In this document: piece by piece, positions 48,133-58,269 of the stretch | Numbering within the stretch: position 1 is the first letter of the stretch | How the letters are laid out: each line of letters begins with the position of its first letter | DNA from: Apostichopus japonicus | Lineage: Eukaryota > Echinodermata > Holothuroidea > Aspidochirotida > Stichopodidae | Assembly: GCF_037975245.1 (NCBI RefSeq) | Contig: NC_092581.1 | Coordinates: 14,351,303 to 14,415,302, forward strand | Length of the DNA: 64,000 bases | Direction: 5' to 3' | Position numbers and translations under genes: made by a program | Notes under the pieces: generated by a model | What the model was told of the DNA's origin: nothing | Seen by the model: the letters and a program-made list of their open reading frames with translations, nothing else | Databases searched by the model: none

Positions 48133-50784
48133 GGCTGTCAATACTCCTGCCATGAAATTAATTTCTTTGTATCAATTTTGAACAAGAACCGGAGAAAATC
48201 TTATCAGAAGGGAGTATTACTCTAGAATTATTTCTGCATTTGTTTTCTTTTCTTTTTTTTCTGAGAAAATTTTGATTGCCTAACTTTGAACATGTATCTT
48301 TACATAATTTACATTTAACTACTGAAGAGTTTTTAGATCTGCAAGTTATTTTGCCTCCAATCCTTGAAACTGGCAAGTAATAGATTGACGAGCATTAATA
48401 GAATTAATACAATTTACACGTTATTTAATTTATTGATTTACTAACTTTCAAAATTGAATCCTAGGCTGGATATGACTTAAATCCTGTGTTCTTGGTAAAA
48501 TGTATAAAAGTGATGAAAGAAGGGGTCAAAGGCACTTTTGGCAATATTTGGAGGTTATTTCCTTAATACACTCATATTCAAATCACAAGTGGTTTTACCA
48601 CACAGCTGAAAAATCTAATGCTTCCTTCTATGCATTATGTAACCAATATCAAATTCTTACAATCAGTTAGATTTCTTTCCCTACCTTTCAGAAACCAGAG
48701 TTTCTTTACCAATTTTCCTTATTTTATACTTTATTTATAAATGTTTCAGAATTGATGAATGTAGATTCCTTTCCCTTTTAATTATATATAAATAATACCT
48801 AAACAGCTCCCCACCCCCCCCCCCTTTCTGTTTTACAGCCCTCTTGACCGTCATGGTATCAAGTTAAAACCAACCAGTGTTATCTACAAATATGCCAGAT
48901 AGTCAAATTATGGTCACTTATGTCCATACTACTTTAACCTATGCTACATCTTCCAGTTATCAGTCAGTGTTACAGGCCAGTACAAAGAAGAAGCACAGAA
49001 ATGGGGAAAAACCCCATCTTTATGATCTGAGATGTTTAAGCCATCATTCATGTCATCAATACATTTTAAAATGTTGACATAGGATCCCTATGCAGCCATC
49101 TGTGGAAGTAATCTAAACCTGATTCATCTTTAAAGTGACATATTAAAGAAGAAGAAGAAGAAGAGTTTAACTCAACAAAAAACTGGAATTTTGTTTTTTT
49201 AAACTCTTCTTTGCTTCATGGTTCCTGAAACTGATGCTACACCCCTCCAGTGCAAATTGTGAGGACTTTTTTTTTACCTCTCTCTGGTTGTGCCTCAGAC
49301 AACCAGGGTTTATTTTATGGTTGTCAGAACAGTATATTTGATTATCTCCAAAAAAAGGATCATAAAAAATAAGAGAAGAATGACTACTGTACTATGTACA
49401 CTGTAGGAGAGATGGGAAGGTTTGGTGAATAGAACATCAGCTCTGGGTCAGTAAAGTTTCTCTCAGGTGAATCATATGACCCTACCACTGTTATTGTTTA
49501 ATTCAATACCTTCAAAAGTGATGAATGGGTGATACCAATTTAACCAGTTTACCTATTTTGGGGATATTTTACTTCCAATGCCATCTGAAATAAATGTCAT
49601 CTGTCAGATGTCCTCCTAAGCTGATTTTGGTCTTCCAAACAGAAATTTGGTTCGTCTCAAACCACTGTTAAAAATTTGTCCTGACCTCTATCGGACAAAT
49701 ATTTGTCGTTTTAAGACATATTTTTTGCGGTAACTCGGAGATCAATAATGGTTCAATCGATATTTAAATCATTACGGATAATCAATATCTATCAAGCCAT
49801 TGCATATAAATTACATTTATACACAATGGTTTAATTTTATCTCACAAAAATGTTGCAAGCCAAAATGACCCAAATAAAGATGTGAGACTCTTCTTCGGGA
49901 CAGATAGATAACATGTTTCCATGAATGACATATCAGTCAACATCCCATTAATTAACATGACAGAAAGACTGATCACCTCATTCCTTAAAAAAAGCAACCA
50001 GACAAAACTCGGTGATAAATATCCTTAAAACAAGACCGGCTGAAACAAACTGGTTGTTTGTACTTGAAATTCTTTGGATTGCAACTAGTCAAGAGCTCAA
50101 CTTCCTGACAAAAAAACAACAAACGGTTCCTTGTAATCTCCTCTCCCAGATCAAATTCCTTTGTGACTTCGTCTGGTTTAAATACTACATCCAGTTCATA
50201 CCAAACGCTGTCTGTTCATTATGATTAAATACCGAGAGGCAAAAATATGCTATCTGGTTGGCGTAGGAAGTGAGCTTTTCAGACTGTTTAGAGATGTTTG
50301 ATTGCGTTTCAATACTCAAAAATATAATTTAGTATCAGTTTGTCACACAGGCAAACTTACTTCCATGCAATTCAAAATGTGTGATAATTTGTAAGATACA
50401 GTGTGTTTGTTGTAGTAACAGTGTAAAACACATTCCTTACAAAAGAGGAACAAAACTCATTCGTTAAGTGAGACAAAAATGAAGAGTCGGAGAAGTGAAC
50501 TCAATCAAACCCATGACATCAATAGTACCAGTTTACGACCTATCTTTGTCATTTTTAACGATAGGTAAAAACCCAAATAATGGTTTGGATTTTCTAATAT
50601 GGAGTGTCGTTCACATAATTTTTTACTGTCAACAAAGAAATCTTTAGAAATCGTGCAATTTGCACAGACATTTCATTGATTAATTGATTAGAAATTGTTC
50701 GCTAGATTCTAGCTGGAAAGTGAGAGTGCTGAAGTTGGTAGATATGCTGGTGAGGTTGTTGAAACATGTTTACATCGTACTTAC

Positions 50785-50826
50785 TTTGGCAAGATCTGGA
50801 ATTTCCCCTTTATCGACACCGACTTG
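50785..50826 (-). CDS. PICALM: PICALM exon: QVGVDKGEIPDLAK
   Basis: A 42-bp exon encodes exactly 14 residues, QVGVDKGEIPDLAK, the conserved QVGIDKG(D/E)IPDL loop between ANTH helices. It is phase 0 on both sides, with a TTTTACAG acceptor and a GTAAGT donor. Short exons at this place are usual for the family. It is isolated between an 8.5-kb intron that carries the DIRS element and a 29.6-kb intron. Confidence 0.96.
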
Positions 50827-51370
50827 CTGTAAAATAAATACAAAGGAGAAAATATATATATTATATTCTAGCTGCTACTACAGTTTGACACATAAAGTAA
50901 ACCACCACCACCAAAAAAAAAGGGAAAATTTCTGGTCCTGTTATACCAACAGCAAGTAAATGTACAGAGTCAGTTTTTCTTTTCTGGACAGCCCCTCATC
51001 TGACAAAAGTATGATAAGTTTTGCCATGGTCATCTTACAAGGGTGCCACTGAGTAACACTGTTCACTGTGACCACACACTCAGCAGCATTACCATAGGGG
51101 TATCCCTGGATTAATTTTGTCAGGCCTCTCCCATTCACAAAATCTACACCCTCTAAATTTTAAACCTAGTGCACAAGTTTTGAAGCTATACACTTGTAGT
51201 GACTCATTCACTCAACATGGCAGCTTTAAAATTCACTCAAAGACAACTGTCAAGGGTAAAGGAGGAAGCTATGACCTTTGGCCTGCTACCGTTACACCTT
51301 TCCTTACACAAACAAGAATATCCCTTCACATATTCCAAAACTTACTGGTTTGGATATTTACGAGTGACGA

Positions 51371-51493
51371 GCTTACCTGTCTCCTCACAACCTTAGCACC
51401 TCATTCTACCGTGCCTATAAAGTCCTGGTAAATAAATAACACTGTGCGCCCTCTATGACCGGACCCCCCTTCCGGTCCCTCCTCCTTTCTCAT
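51371..51493. repeat. DIRS left inverted terminal repeat (3' end of element)
   Basis: Reads GCTTACCTGTCTCCTCACAA through CCTCCTCCTTTCTCAT and is matched almost base for base by the complement of 57736-57858. Bases 51330-51370 outside it are unique to this end and are copied in the internal complementary region. Confidence 0.95.
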
Positions 51494-51965
51494 GAGACCA
51501 TTCCTAAAGAGTGGCCTCACGGACACGGGAGTGGGGGTGGCAAGGTCTGGCCACCCCCAACGACCCCCGTCGAGTTAACTTCCCAAAGTGAACCCCTAAC
51601 AAAAAATTCACTGACGCCTTCTTAGCAGGGGGGAGTGTAACCCTCCCCGGCGCAGCGGGAAGGGGGGACACTCTCCTGAACCCTGCAGGCGGAACTACCC
51701 CTTACACTAACAAGGAGCCTAAAGATTTACGGTCCGCCACTTGTTACCCTTAGATCAACTTAGGTGAGAACGTAAGTGGAAGACTATGTACGCAAACGCA
51801 TACGGAAACACATAGGTACACTCACCGATAGACAGAGTCGATGGCTCTCTGGTGGATGGTGGTTCTGTCTATCTGGTGTGAAGCTCGGAGTCATGAGTCA
51901 AGTCGAGCGACCGCTCCTCCGTCCGGCTGTGTCCCACCACCCTCTCGGGGGAGGGAGGCGGGAAT

Positions 51966-52064
51966 GGAGACAGGTAAGCTCGTCACTCGTAAATATCCAA
52001 ACCAGTAAGTTTTGGAATATTTACTTCGCTCCTCGCTTACCTGTCTCCTCACAACCTTAGCACC
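51966..52064. repeat. DIRS internal complementary region
   Basis: The left part (51966-52020) is the complement of the element's left outer end, including GTAAGTTTTGGAATAT. The right part (52016-52064) is the complement of the right outer end (ATTTACTTCGCTCCTCGCTT and on to TTAGCACC). The two ends meet at 52016-52020. In the DIRS model this region templates completion of the termini and formation of a circle. Confidence 0.92.
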
Positions 52065-54957
52065 GAGTGGCACTGCCCGATGGTGGGAGGCCCGAGGGGT
52101 GGGACCTGTTACCCACCGGACCTCGCATCACCGCGCTACCAAATGCCGCTTCGGCGTGTAAAGTGTCGGTCAAGTAGCAGGCGACGAACGTAGTTGGAGT
52201 TTTCCACGCTGCTGCTTTGAGTATGTCCTCTACCGGGATGCCGGCGAATAGGGCTGTAGAGGCCGCGACCCCTCTGACGTCGTGAGCCCTTGGTCGGGAG
52301 GTCCCCGATGTGAACGGGCGTATGATCTCTACTAGCCACCTGGATAGAGTGTCTTTGGAGGCCGCTGCGTAGGGTGGTCGTGGTATGATGAAGAGAGAAG
52401 TTGATTGTCTTAACTTCTCTGTCTTGTTCAGGTACCATTTCAGTGCCCTGACTGGACACCATCGTTTGTCCTCGGCTACTGATGACATGGTCTTAATTTC
52501 TGGGATGAAAATGTCTCCTGGCAAGAAGGTCAAGGTCTGGTTCTTTGCAATAAATGACGGGTCTGGAACCATCCTCACCCCGTGGCCCTCAAATCTGATG
52601 TGATTCTGCTTGGTGGATAGGGCGTGGAGGCAACTCCTCCTTCTTGCTGACGCAACTGCGACGAGGAAGAGTGTCTTTTTTGTGAGGGCAGCCAGGGAGG
52701 CGTTAGCCATTGGTTCGTATGGTGGTCCTGCCAGGGCATGTAACACTGCTGAGAGTCCCCAGGAGGGGGCCAGCCGTCTGATCTGTGGGCGACGATTCGC
52801 CATGCCTTTGATGAGTTGTGCAATGTACGGGTTATTGCTCAGTGTGGAGCCATCTGGGAAGCCCTGGTGGATGGCAGCGATGGCCGACCTGTAATTCCTG
52901 ATAGTGGAGACTTGTTTCCCTTCTCCGAAGAGTGAGAGGAGGAACTCGGCTATCTGTGTCACAGAGGCAGCAGGCAGCAGTATCTGTCTCGGTCGGCACC
53001 TTTGGTCGAACTTCCGCAGACGGGAATCGTAAGTCGCTGCGGTCGTTCCCCTTCTAGCGTCGGCTGCCATCGCGGCAGCTGCTTCTGAAAAGCCTCTCTG
53101 TCGTAGGGAAGACCGGACAGCCTCCAGGCAACTAATTGTAACCCCTTGATGTCTGGGTGGGAGAGAGTTCCCTGTCTCTGGGACAGTAGGTGGGGCTTGT
53201 CCGGTAGACTCACTGGGACGTCCATGAGGAGTTGGGGGATCTCGGCGAACCAGGGTCTGCGAGGCCAGAACGGGGCTATTAGTGTGAACCTGCCCTTGGA
53301 GTTCCGAATTTTCCTGAGGACTTGTCCGATCATACATAGCGGCGGGAAGATGTACGCATCCATGTGGTCCCAGGAGAGGGACATTGCGTCCGTGTGGTAG
53401 GCCAGGGGGTGGAATCGTCTGGAACAGAAGGTCTGGAGTTTGTTGTTCTTGTGTGTTGCAAACAGGTCTATCGTGGGCCTGCCGAAGATCGAAAAGATTC
53501 TGTCGCAAGTCTCCTGTTCCAGAGACCATTCGTTGGGGTCTATATGCCCCCTGGATAGGGCGTCCGCCATCACGTTGAGCTTGCCTGCGATGTGGAAAGC
53601 CCTTAGGATCGTGCCGGAGTCCTCGGCCGCTGTTATCACCTCCCACGCGAGTCGGCACAGTTTCTCTGAGCGGGTGCCCCCCTGCCGATTGATGTAGGCC
53701 ACCACTGTCGTGTTGTCGGTGAAGATTGTGGTTATCGTTCCCTGTACGTGGTCGTTGAAAGCTTCCAGGGCTCTTTTGACCGCCATCATCTCCAGGATGT
53801 TGATGTGGAGAGATGTTTCTGTTTGGGACCACGTCCCCCATGCTGTGCGATTGCTCCAGTGAGCTCCCCATCCGGACAGTGACGCGTCCGTCGTTATCGA
53901 TGTCATTGGTAGCTGTATCGCAAAGGGTACCCCTGAACTCCAGTTGTTTGGGTCGAGCCACCATCGAAAGTGTTGTGTGACCTCCTCTGACCTGTAGATG
54001 AGCGTTGTTTTGTCTGGGTCTGTAGGGTCTGCGGACCTCAGCAGGTGCAGTTGCAGAGGTCGCATGTGTAGCCTGCACAGTCTCACTATATCGACGAGGC
54101 TGGCCATGAGTCCCAGGGCCCGGAGCCATGTCCCCGTTGGTGACCCCCGGTGTGCCAAGATCTGTTGTGTGGTCGCCTTGACTGCCGCGACTCTTTCTTC
54201 TGAGGGTCGGGCTACCCCGGTGGTGAAGTCCAGTATGGCCCCGAGGAACTGGATCGTCTGGGAGGGTGATAGCCGTGATTTCTTCTGGTTCACGATCCAG
54301 CCCAGTTCTTGAAGGGTCTGGAGCGTTTTGTGGACGTTGTTGGTTGCTTCCGATAGACTGTTCCCTACTACCAACCAGTCGTCTAGATATACGTAGAGGG
54401 TGACCCCTCTTTTTCTGAGGTAGGCGACTACTGCTCCCGCGACTCTCGTGAAGGTTCTGGGAGCCGTGGCTAGGCCGAATGGGAGCGCCCGGAACTGGTA
54501 GTCTTGTTCTGCGTACCGGAACGCTAGGAATCGTCGGTGTTCTTTGTGTATCAAGATGTGCAGGTAGGCGTCCCGTAAGTCTACGGTCGCCGCCCACATG
54601 CCCTTTCTGAGTAGGGGTAATATTAAGTTTAAGGTCTCCATACGGAAGTGTTTTGGTCTGATGTGTTTTGTGTTCAGGGGTTTTAGGTTTAGGATGGGAC
54701 GCCAGGTGCCGTCCCGTTTTTTGGTCAGAAAAAAGGAGGACCGGAAGAGTGGTCCCGTCTCTTCCGGAACTCTTGTAATTGCCTGCTTGGCCAGCAGGGC
54801 CAGAATTTCCCCTTCTAGGGCTAAGCGTTTGACGGGGTCCGTGGGTGTGAGTGTCTGCCTTCCTCCGCCCCCGAAAGGTGGGCTGGAGGAGAATTCTATT
54901 TTGTACCCGTGTTTGACTGTGTCCAACACCCACTTGTCCCCGCCAATAAATTCCCAT
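52057..54957 (-). CDS. DIRS element tyrosine recombinase ORF; only residues about 610-966 are the recombinase
   Basis: The frame is open for 966 codons, but its first 600 overlap the RT/RNase H ORF in another frame and show no domain. The recombinase is the last ~355 residues (about 53130-52057). It has a SAM-like N-terminal part (ATYDSRLRKFDQRC..IAEFLLSLFGEGKQVSTI), then SARRRSCL (Arg about 772-774), HDVRG (H892, R895), AAWKTPTT (W918) and the nucleophile in FVACYL (Y928). This R..HxxR..W..Y set is complete. The enzyme inserts the circular cDNA by site-specific strand exchange. The real start codon is unknown and probably lies within the RT overlap. Confidence 0.88.
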   Translation of the reverse strand: MGIYWRGQVGVGHSQTRVQNRILLQPTFRGRRKADTHTHGPRQTLSPRRGNSGPAGQAGNYKSSGRDGTTLPVLLFSDQKTGRHLASHPKPKTPEHKTHQTKTLPYGDLKLNITPTQKGHVGGDRRLTGRLPAHLDTQRTPTIPSVPVRRTRLPVPGAPIRPSHGSQNLHESRGSSSRLPQKKRGHPLRISRRLVGSREQSIGSNQQRPQNAPDPSRTGLDREPEEITAITLPDDPVPRGHTGLHHRGSPTLRRKSRGSQGDHTTDLGTPGVTNGDMAPGPGTHGQPRRYSETVQATHATSATAPAEVRRPYRPRQNNAHLQVRGGHTTLSMVARPKQLEFRGTLCDTATNDIDNDGRVTVRMGSSLEQSHSMGDVVPNRNISPHQHPGDDGGQKSPGSFQRPRTGNDNHNLHRQHDSGGLHQSAGGHPLRETVPTRVGGDNSGRGLRHDPKGFPHRRQAQRDGGRPIQGAYRPQRMVSGTGDLRQNLFDLRQAHDRPVCNTQEQQTPDLLFQTIPPPGLPHGRNVPLLGPHGCVHLPAAMYDRTSPQENSELQGQVHTNSPVLASQTLVRRDPPTPHGRPSESTGQAPPTVPETGNSLPPRHQGVTISCLEAVRSSLRQRGFSEAAAAMAADARRGTTAATYDSRLRKFDQRCRPRQILLPAASVTQIAEFLLSLFGEGKQVSTIRNYRSAIAAIHQGFPDGSTLSNNPYIAQLIKGMANRRPQIRRLAPSWGLSAVLHALAGPPYEPMANASLAALTKKTLFLVAVASARRRSCLHALSTKQNHIRFEGHGVRMVPDPSFIAKNQTLTFLPGDIFIPEIKTMSSVAEDKRWCPVRALKWYLNKTEKLRQSTSLFIIPRPPYAAASKDTLSRWLVEIIRPFTSGTSRPRAHDVRGVAASTALFAGIPVEDILKAAAWKTPTTFVACYLTDTLHAEAAFGSAVMRGPVGNRSHPSGLPPSGSATRC

Positions 54958-55064
54958 TGCTGGGAGAAGTTTGTTAGTCTCCCCCCCACCGGCGGGATGG
55001 CCGCGGTGAGGTGGGCACCCCTAGGGCTGGGCGGCGAACGCTGGTCGATTGGAGGAGCGGTCAC
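52959..55064 (-). CDS. DIRS element reverse transcriptase / RNase H polyprotein (701 aa)
   Basis: This ORF makes the cDNA of the element. RT blocks visible are FFLTKKRDGTWRPILNLKPL (about 111-130), ATVDLRDAYLHI (159-170), FRALPFGLATAPRTFT (191-206) and the catalytic YLDD at 226-229. RNase H follows with TDAS (D393), the ILEMMAVKRAL Glu (E425), TDNTTVVAYINRQGG (D450) and HIAGKLNVMADALSR (D501). Residues 530-606 (IDLFATHKNNKL..YIFPPL..LIAPFWPRRPWF) form the block after RNase H that has been described as methyltransferase-like in DIRS elements. I see no clear catalytic methylase motif in it. The true start may be internal. Confidence 0.95.
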   Translation of the reverse strand: MTAPPIDQRSPPSPRGAHLTAAIPPVGGRLTNFSQQWEFIGGDKWVLDTVKHGYKIEFSSSPPFGGGGRQTLTPTDPVKRLALEGEILALLAKQAITRVPEETGPLFRSSFFLTKKRDGTWRPILNLKPLNTKHIRPKHFRMETLNLILPLLRKGMWAATVDLRDAYLHILIHKEHRRFLAFRYAEQDYQFRALPFGLATAPRTFTRVAGAVVAYLRKRGVTLYVYLDDWLVVGNSLSEATNNVHKTLQTLQELGWIVNQKKSRLSPSQTIQFLGAILDFTTGVARPSEERVAAVKATTQQILAHRGSPTGTWLRALGLMASLVDIVRLCRLHMRPLQLHLLRSADPTDPDKTTLIYRSEEVTQHFRWWLDPNNWSSGVPFAIQLPMTSITTDASLSGWGAHWSNRTAWGTWSQTETSLHINILEMMAVKRALEAFNDHVQGTITTIFTDNTTVVAYINRQGGTRSEKLCRLAWEVITAAEDSGTILRAFHIAGKLNVMADALSRGHIDPNEWSLEQETCDRIFSIFGRPTIDLFATHKNNKLQTFCSRRFHPLAYHTDAMSLSWDHMDAYIFPPLCMIGQVLRKIRNSKGRFTLIAPFWPRRPWFAEIPQLLMDVPVSLPDKPHLLSQRQGTLSHPDIKGLQLVAWRLSGLPYDREAFQKQLPRWQPTLEGERPQRLTIPVCGSSTKGADRDRYCCLLPL

Positions 55065-57141
55065 TGTCCCGTCTGGTCGACGTGGAGCCTCTGCCTCCTC
55101 TGGGGGCCCAGGGGCGGGTTGGACGGAAGGCTGCCCCCCGGCTTCGGCCTCTGAGAGCTCCTCTGCTCATAGATTTGGCGGGTGCTGCTCTCGTTCCCCT
55201 AGGTGCTCTGCTCTCCCTCGGGCGGAAGGGTCTGGTTCTCTGGGTAGGTGGGGGTCGGAATTCTGATTTGGCCAGAGTCTCCCTTCGGGCTACCTCTTCC
55301 TGGAGTTTCTTTTGGAAGCAGCCCGCAAAAAGGTCTTCCCCGAGGATTGGTAGTTCCAGCATTCTGTCCTTCGCCTCCGTCGAAGGCCAGTGGATGGCGG
55401 AGACGATGTTTTGTCTACGGGCCTTAACGGACCTGGTAGCGACCCTTGCAAATTGATCGTACGCGAGTCTGACGAGGGGGCCCAGCAGCAGGAGGAGCTG
55501 GCCCGCTTCGTCCCTGGATACTTGGCTGCTGTCCTCAGGGAGCTGTTGGTGGTGTCGCATAAGGACTTCGGCTGATAGCATTAGTACCGATGCGAACTTC
55601 ATGCCCGAACGGGCTGCCATGTCCACCTCTACCAAAAGCTCTTCTAGCTTCCTCTGGTCCGGGGTCTTGAACACGTGTGTGGATGAGGCCCCTTGTTCGG
55701 CTTTTAATCTCTCCTTGGCCTCCTGGGGAATGGTTGGGCATCTGAATAGATCCTTCCATGCCTCGTCAGGTACCCTGACCGCTCTATCTGCCCTGGCCGG
55801 GAAGGCCGTCCACTTGGTCTTGTTGGCAATGGCCTCAAATCTGTCATAACAGGTTGCGTCTACTGGTATGGTAGTTTTGGGCTTATATGACGCTTCGCCG
55901 GTCGCCGTCAATTTTGATACCCGGCCCGCCTTCTGCGGTTGCGTCTCGGGTTCCTCGAACCCCAGGTGTCGTCTGAATATGTCTGCCGCCCGTGTTATTA
56001 GCTCCTGTGGGAGGGCTCCTCCTGTCACGGGTGCTTCCTCCGGTTCGTAATTGTGACCAAAGCTGTCCTCCATAGGATCGTAGTCGAGAGGATCTGGATC
56101 TATGGGCTCCCCTTCGTCCTCCAAGCCGGAAAGATTCACCGACGCTCTGCAATCCAGAGCGTCCGGGTCCGGGGCCGGTTGCGGGGCCATGGTCGATACG
56201 GGGCTGGTAGGGCCCGGTGCCACGTCGGCTACCGTGGACGTCCTTTGCTCCAGCAGGGGCCGTAGCAGGCCGGTGAGTTTGGAAAGCCAAGCTGGTTCCT
56301 CTTCCTGACGCCGTCTCGGGGACCGGCGCCTCCTCTTGGATCTTCTGTATCCATCGTCGGAAGAGTCCGAGGACTCGTCGGAGATTGGAGAGTATCTCTT
56401 CCTCTCTCTACGTCTTGGGGATCTTGTATGCGACCCCGATCTCTCCCTTCTGGGTCGGCGGGAGGACTCTCTCTCCCTACTTTCTCGGGCCGGGATCTCC
56501 GTCGGCACCCGCCTCTCCGGCTCCCTGTCCGGCTCCCTGGAACGGGGCCGGCTCCGTCTCCGCGTCCCCTCGGTTGCTCTCTCTTTAGGACCCGAGCCTC
56601 CCACGGCCGGGGGGCCGCGCTCTGTGGGTCTGTTTAGCTGCGGCCCGGACTGAGACGGAGTCTCCAGCCCGGCCGAGCTGTGCCTCTGCTTTGGAGGTCT
56701 TTTCCTGGCAGGAGCCTTGCCTTTGCTCCTGCCCTTCCCTCTGGCCGTAACTGATCCGGACGTAGCCGGGGCCGTTAGGGGAATTCTTTCTCTTTCTCTT
56801 TCCTCTCTCTCTACCTCTTTCTCTCCTTCGGCCCTCTCCTGGCCACTCTCCTCCACCTCTCTCTCTACTACTCCCTCCTCCTCTCTATCTCCCGTTATTC
56901 CTGGAGCCTCCGGCGCCCCGATTGCGCTCGGGATCGAGTCCAGCCTTCCCTGGAGCTTGCTACGTAAGCCCTCAAGCCACAGGTCGATGTCCTGCCACTG
57001 AGCTGGTGTAAACTTAATACACACCAGGCAGGGGTCTCGTCGAGTGCAGGATCTGCATTTTGGACAAAGGTCGTGTTCGTCCCAGGCTCTGCCTGGGCGA
57101 AACATAGAGCAGTTGATGCACTTCAATGGATTGCGTGACAT
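55021..57141 (-). CDS. DIRS element ORF1, Gag-like protein (706 aa)
   Basis: The first ORF of the DIRS element starts MSRNPLKCINC and has a Cys-rich N-terminus (C8, C11, C26, C29, C32, C38, C41) with the pattern CPKCRSC..DPCLVC, a zinc-binding-like module usual for the Gag of metazoan DIRS elements. It continues with an acidic, Glu/Arg-rich linker, an Arg/Ser-rich stretch at about residues 195-275 and a more ordered C-terminal half. The end is an Arg/Gly-rich tail (RGRSRGAAFRP). Its role is presumably to package element RNA. It overlaps the RT ORF by about 44 bp. Confidence 0.9.
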   Translation of the reverse strand: MSRNPLKCINCSMFRPGRAWDEHDLCPKCRSCTRRDPCLVCIKFTPAQWQDIDLWLEGLRSKLQGRLDSIPSAIGAPEAPGITGDREEEGVVEREVEESGQERAEGEKEVEREERERERIPLTAPATSGSVTARGKGRSKGKAPARKRPPKQRHSSAGLETPSQSGPQLNRPTERGPPAVGGSGPKERATEGTRRRSRPRSREPDREPERRVPTEIPARESRERESSRRPRRERSGSHTRSPRRRERKRYSPISDESSDSSDDGYRRSKRRRRSPRRRQEEEPAWLSKLTGLLRPLLEQRTSTVADVAPGPTSPVSTMAPQPAPDPDALDCRASVNLSGLEDEGEPIDPDPLDYDPMEDSFGHNYEPEEAPVTGGALPQELITRAADIFRRHLGFEEPETQPQKAGRVSKLTATGEASYKPKTTIPVDATCYDRFEAIANKTKWTAFPARADRAVRVPDEAWKDLFRCPTIPQEAKERLKAEQGASSTHVFKTPDQRKLEELLVEVDMAARSGMKFASVLMLSAEVLMRHHQQLPEDSSQVSRDEAGQLLLLLGPLVRLAYDQFARVATRSVKARRQNIVSAIHWPSTEAKDRMLELPILGEDLFAGCFQKKLQEEVARRETLAKSEFRPPPTQRTRPFRPRESRAPRGTRAAPAKSMSRGALRGRSRGAAFRPTRPWAPRGGRGSTSTRRDSDRSSNRPAFAAQP

Positions 57142-57735
57142 GCTGAATAACCGGATTAAGGAAGATTACTTCTTAGTGATAAATGAACAACAATAGAAGC
57201 TTAACGTAAGAGGGGAGAACTAGGGAGGGAATTAGGCTTAGGTGGAGCGTAGCGTAACCTAGCAACGGTAAACAAGGTAACGCTACGGGGTGGCCTAACA
57301 TGAAAATGCAAGCTGAAACAAAAATGAGAGAGCGAGAAATACATACGAAAAAGAGTGAATATATGTGAGCAATATGAATCCCCAAAAGGGGGACGAGAGA
57401 AACTAATTGGGGGGAAGAAAGCTAGTAAACAAGCTAAGAAAACACAAAAACAACAACACGCTATAGCGTGGGGAGGAATAGGGCGGGAACCTAGGCAGTT
57501 TCGCGGAACTGCTAACCCCGCCGCAAACCAACCCGAGGAGGAAACGCACTACGAAAACAGTCCCCAAAACCCTCCCTTTTTGATAAAAAGGATACTTATC
57601 GGTCAGGAAAGGACTGTCAAACTTCTAAAGATCCGAAGCTAAAAAACTTCCGGCGATCGTCGAAGAAAACCAAGACAATTTTCCAAGGAAACTATCCACA
57701 AGAAAAATATGCGTGTAGGCACTTGGAATGGTAGA

Positions 57736-57858
57736 ATGAAAAAGGAGGAGGGACCGGAAGGGGGGTCCGGTCATAGAGGGCGCACAGTGTTATTTATTTA
57801 CCAGGACTTTATAGGCACGGTAGAATGAGGTGCTAAGGTTGTGAGGAGACAGGTAAGC
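57736..57858. repeat. DIRS right inverted terminal repeat (5' end of element)
   Basis: Complement of the left inverted repeat with one or two differences near the inner edge (CTTTTTCAT against CTTTCTCAT). Bases 57859-57874 outside it (GAGGAGCGAAGTAAAT) are also represented in the internal complementary region. Confidence 0.95.
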
Positions 57859-58269
57859 GAGGAGCGAAGTAAATTTAGTGGGATCTTCTGACTACTTCGC
57901 ATCATGCAGCAATAATACTACTGCAGTTATGAGGATTTCTTCCTGTTCCTAGCTTATTGCAGTTTGGTTACATTTTACCGGACATGACAAGAATTACTTA
58001 CAATGGGATAGCAATTTGATCAAAAGCTAGAAACCATCATATGTTATCTTACCAAGTGAATGTTAATGCATGGGTACGCAACAAATTTGATTTGAGCCCC
58101 CAACAGTGTTTCGGCCATACACTTTTCTTGTTTACGACTACTTTATCACATGCCCTAAAGTACGTGTGGAAAAATACTGTCCAACCCAGCTCTATCTCCC
58201 TACATATAGCATACGACAACCAAATTTCCAACCAAATTTTCTCTTTATATATATATCAACAACAATACT

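Larger units (their letters stand above)
21190..50784 (-). other. 29.6-kb intron of the PICALM gene
   Basis: No PICALM exon is expected here, because QVGVDKGEIPDLAK and APSSLL are adjacent in the protein. The intron holds the dispersed repeat pair, TTACG-rich elements, the nested inverted-repeat complex, the foldback element, the broken gene copy and several tandem arrays listed separately. Stretches 23.9-30.7 kb, 41.0-42.3 kb, 44.4-46.0 kb and 48.2-50.7 kb show only AT-rich sequence, short C or G tracts, and a GAA repeat near 49147. Confidence 0.85.
51330..57874 (-). mobile_element. Complete DIRS-type tyrosine-recombinase retrotransposon
   Basis: The element is about 6.5 kb, in the same orientation as PICALM, inside the intron between exons 50785-50826 and 59309-59415. 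It has inverted terminal repeats (51371-51493 and 57736-57858), an internal complementary region (51966-52064), a Gag-like ORF, an RT/RNase H ORF and an overlapping tyrosine-recombinase ORF. No target duplication is expected, because integration is by recombination of a circle. All three frames are open and the inverted repeats are nearly identical, so it is likely young and may be active. Confidence 0.95.

Noticed and set aside
54598-55266. Plus-strand frames across the DIRS element
   Set aside because: They are shadows of the high-GC DIRS ORFs on the minus strand, with no domains.
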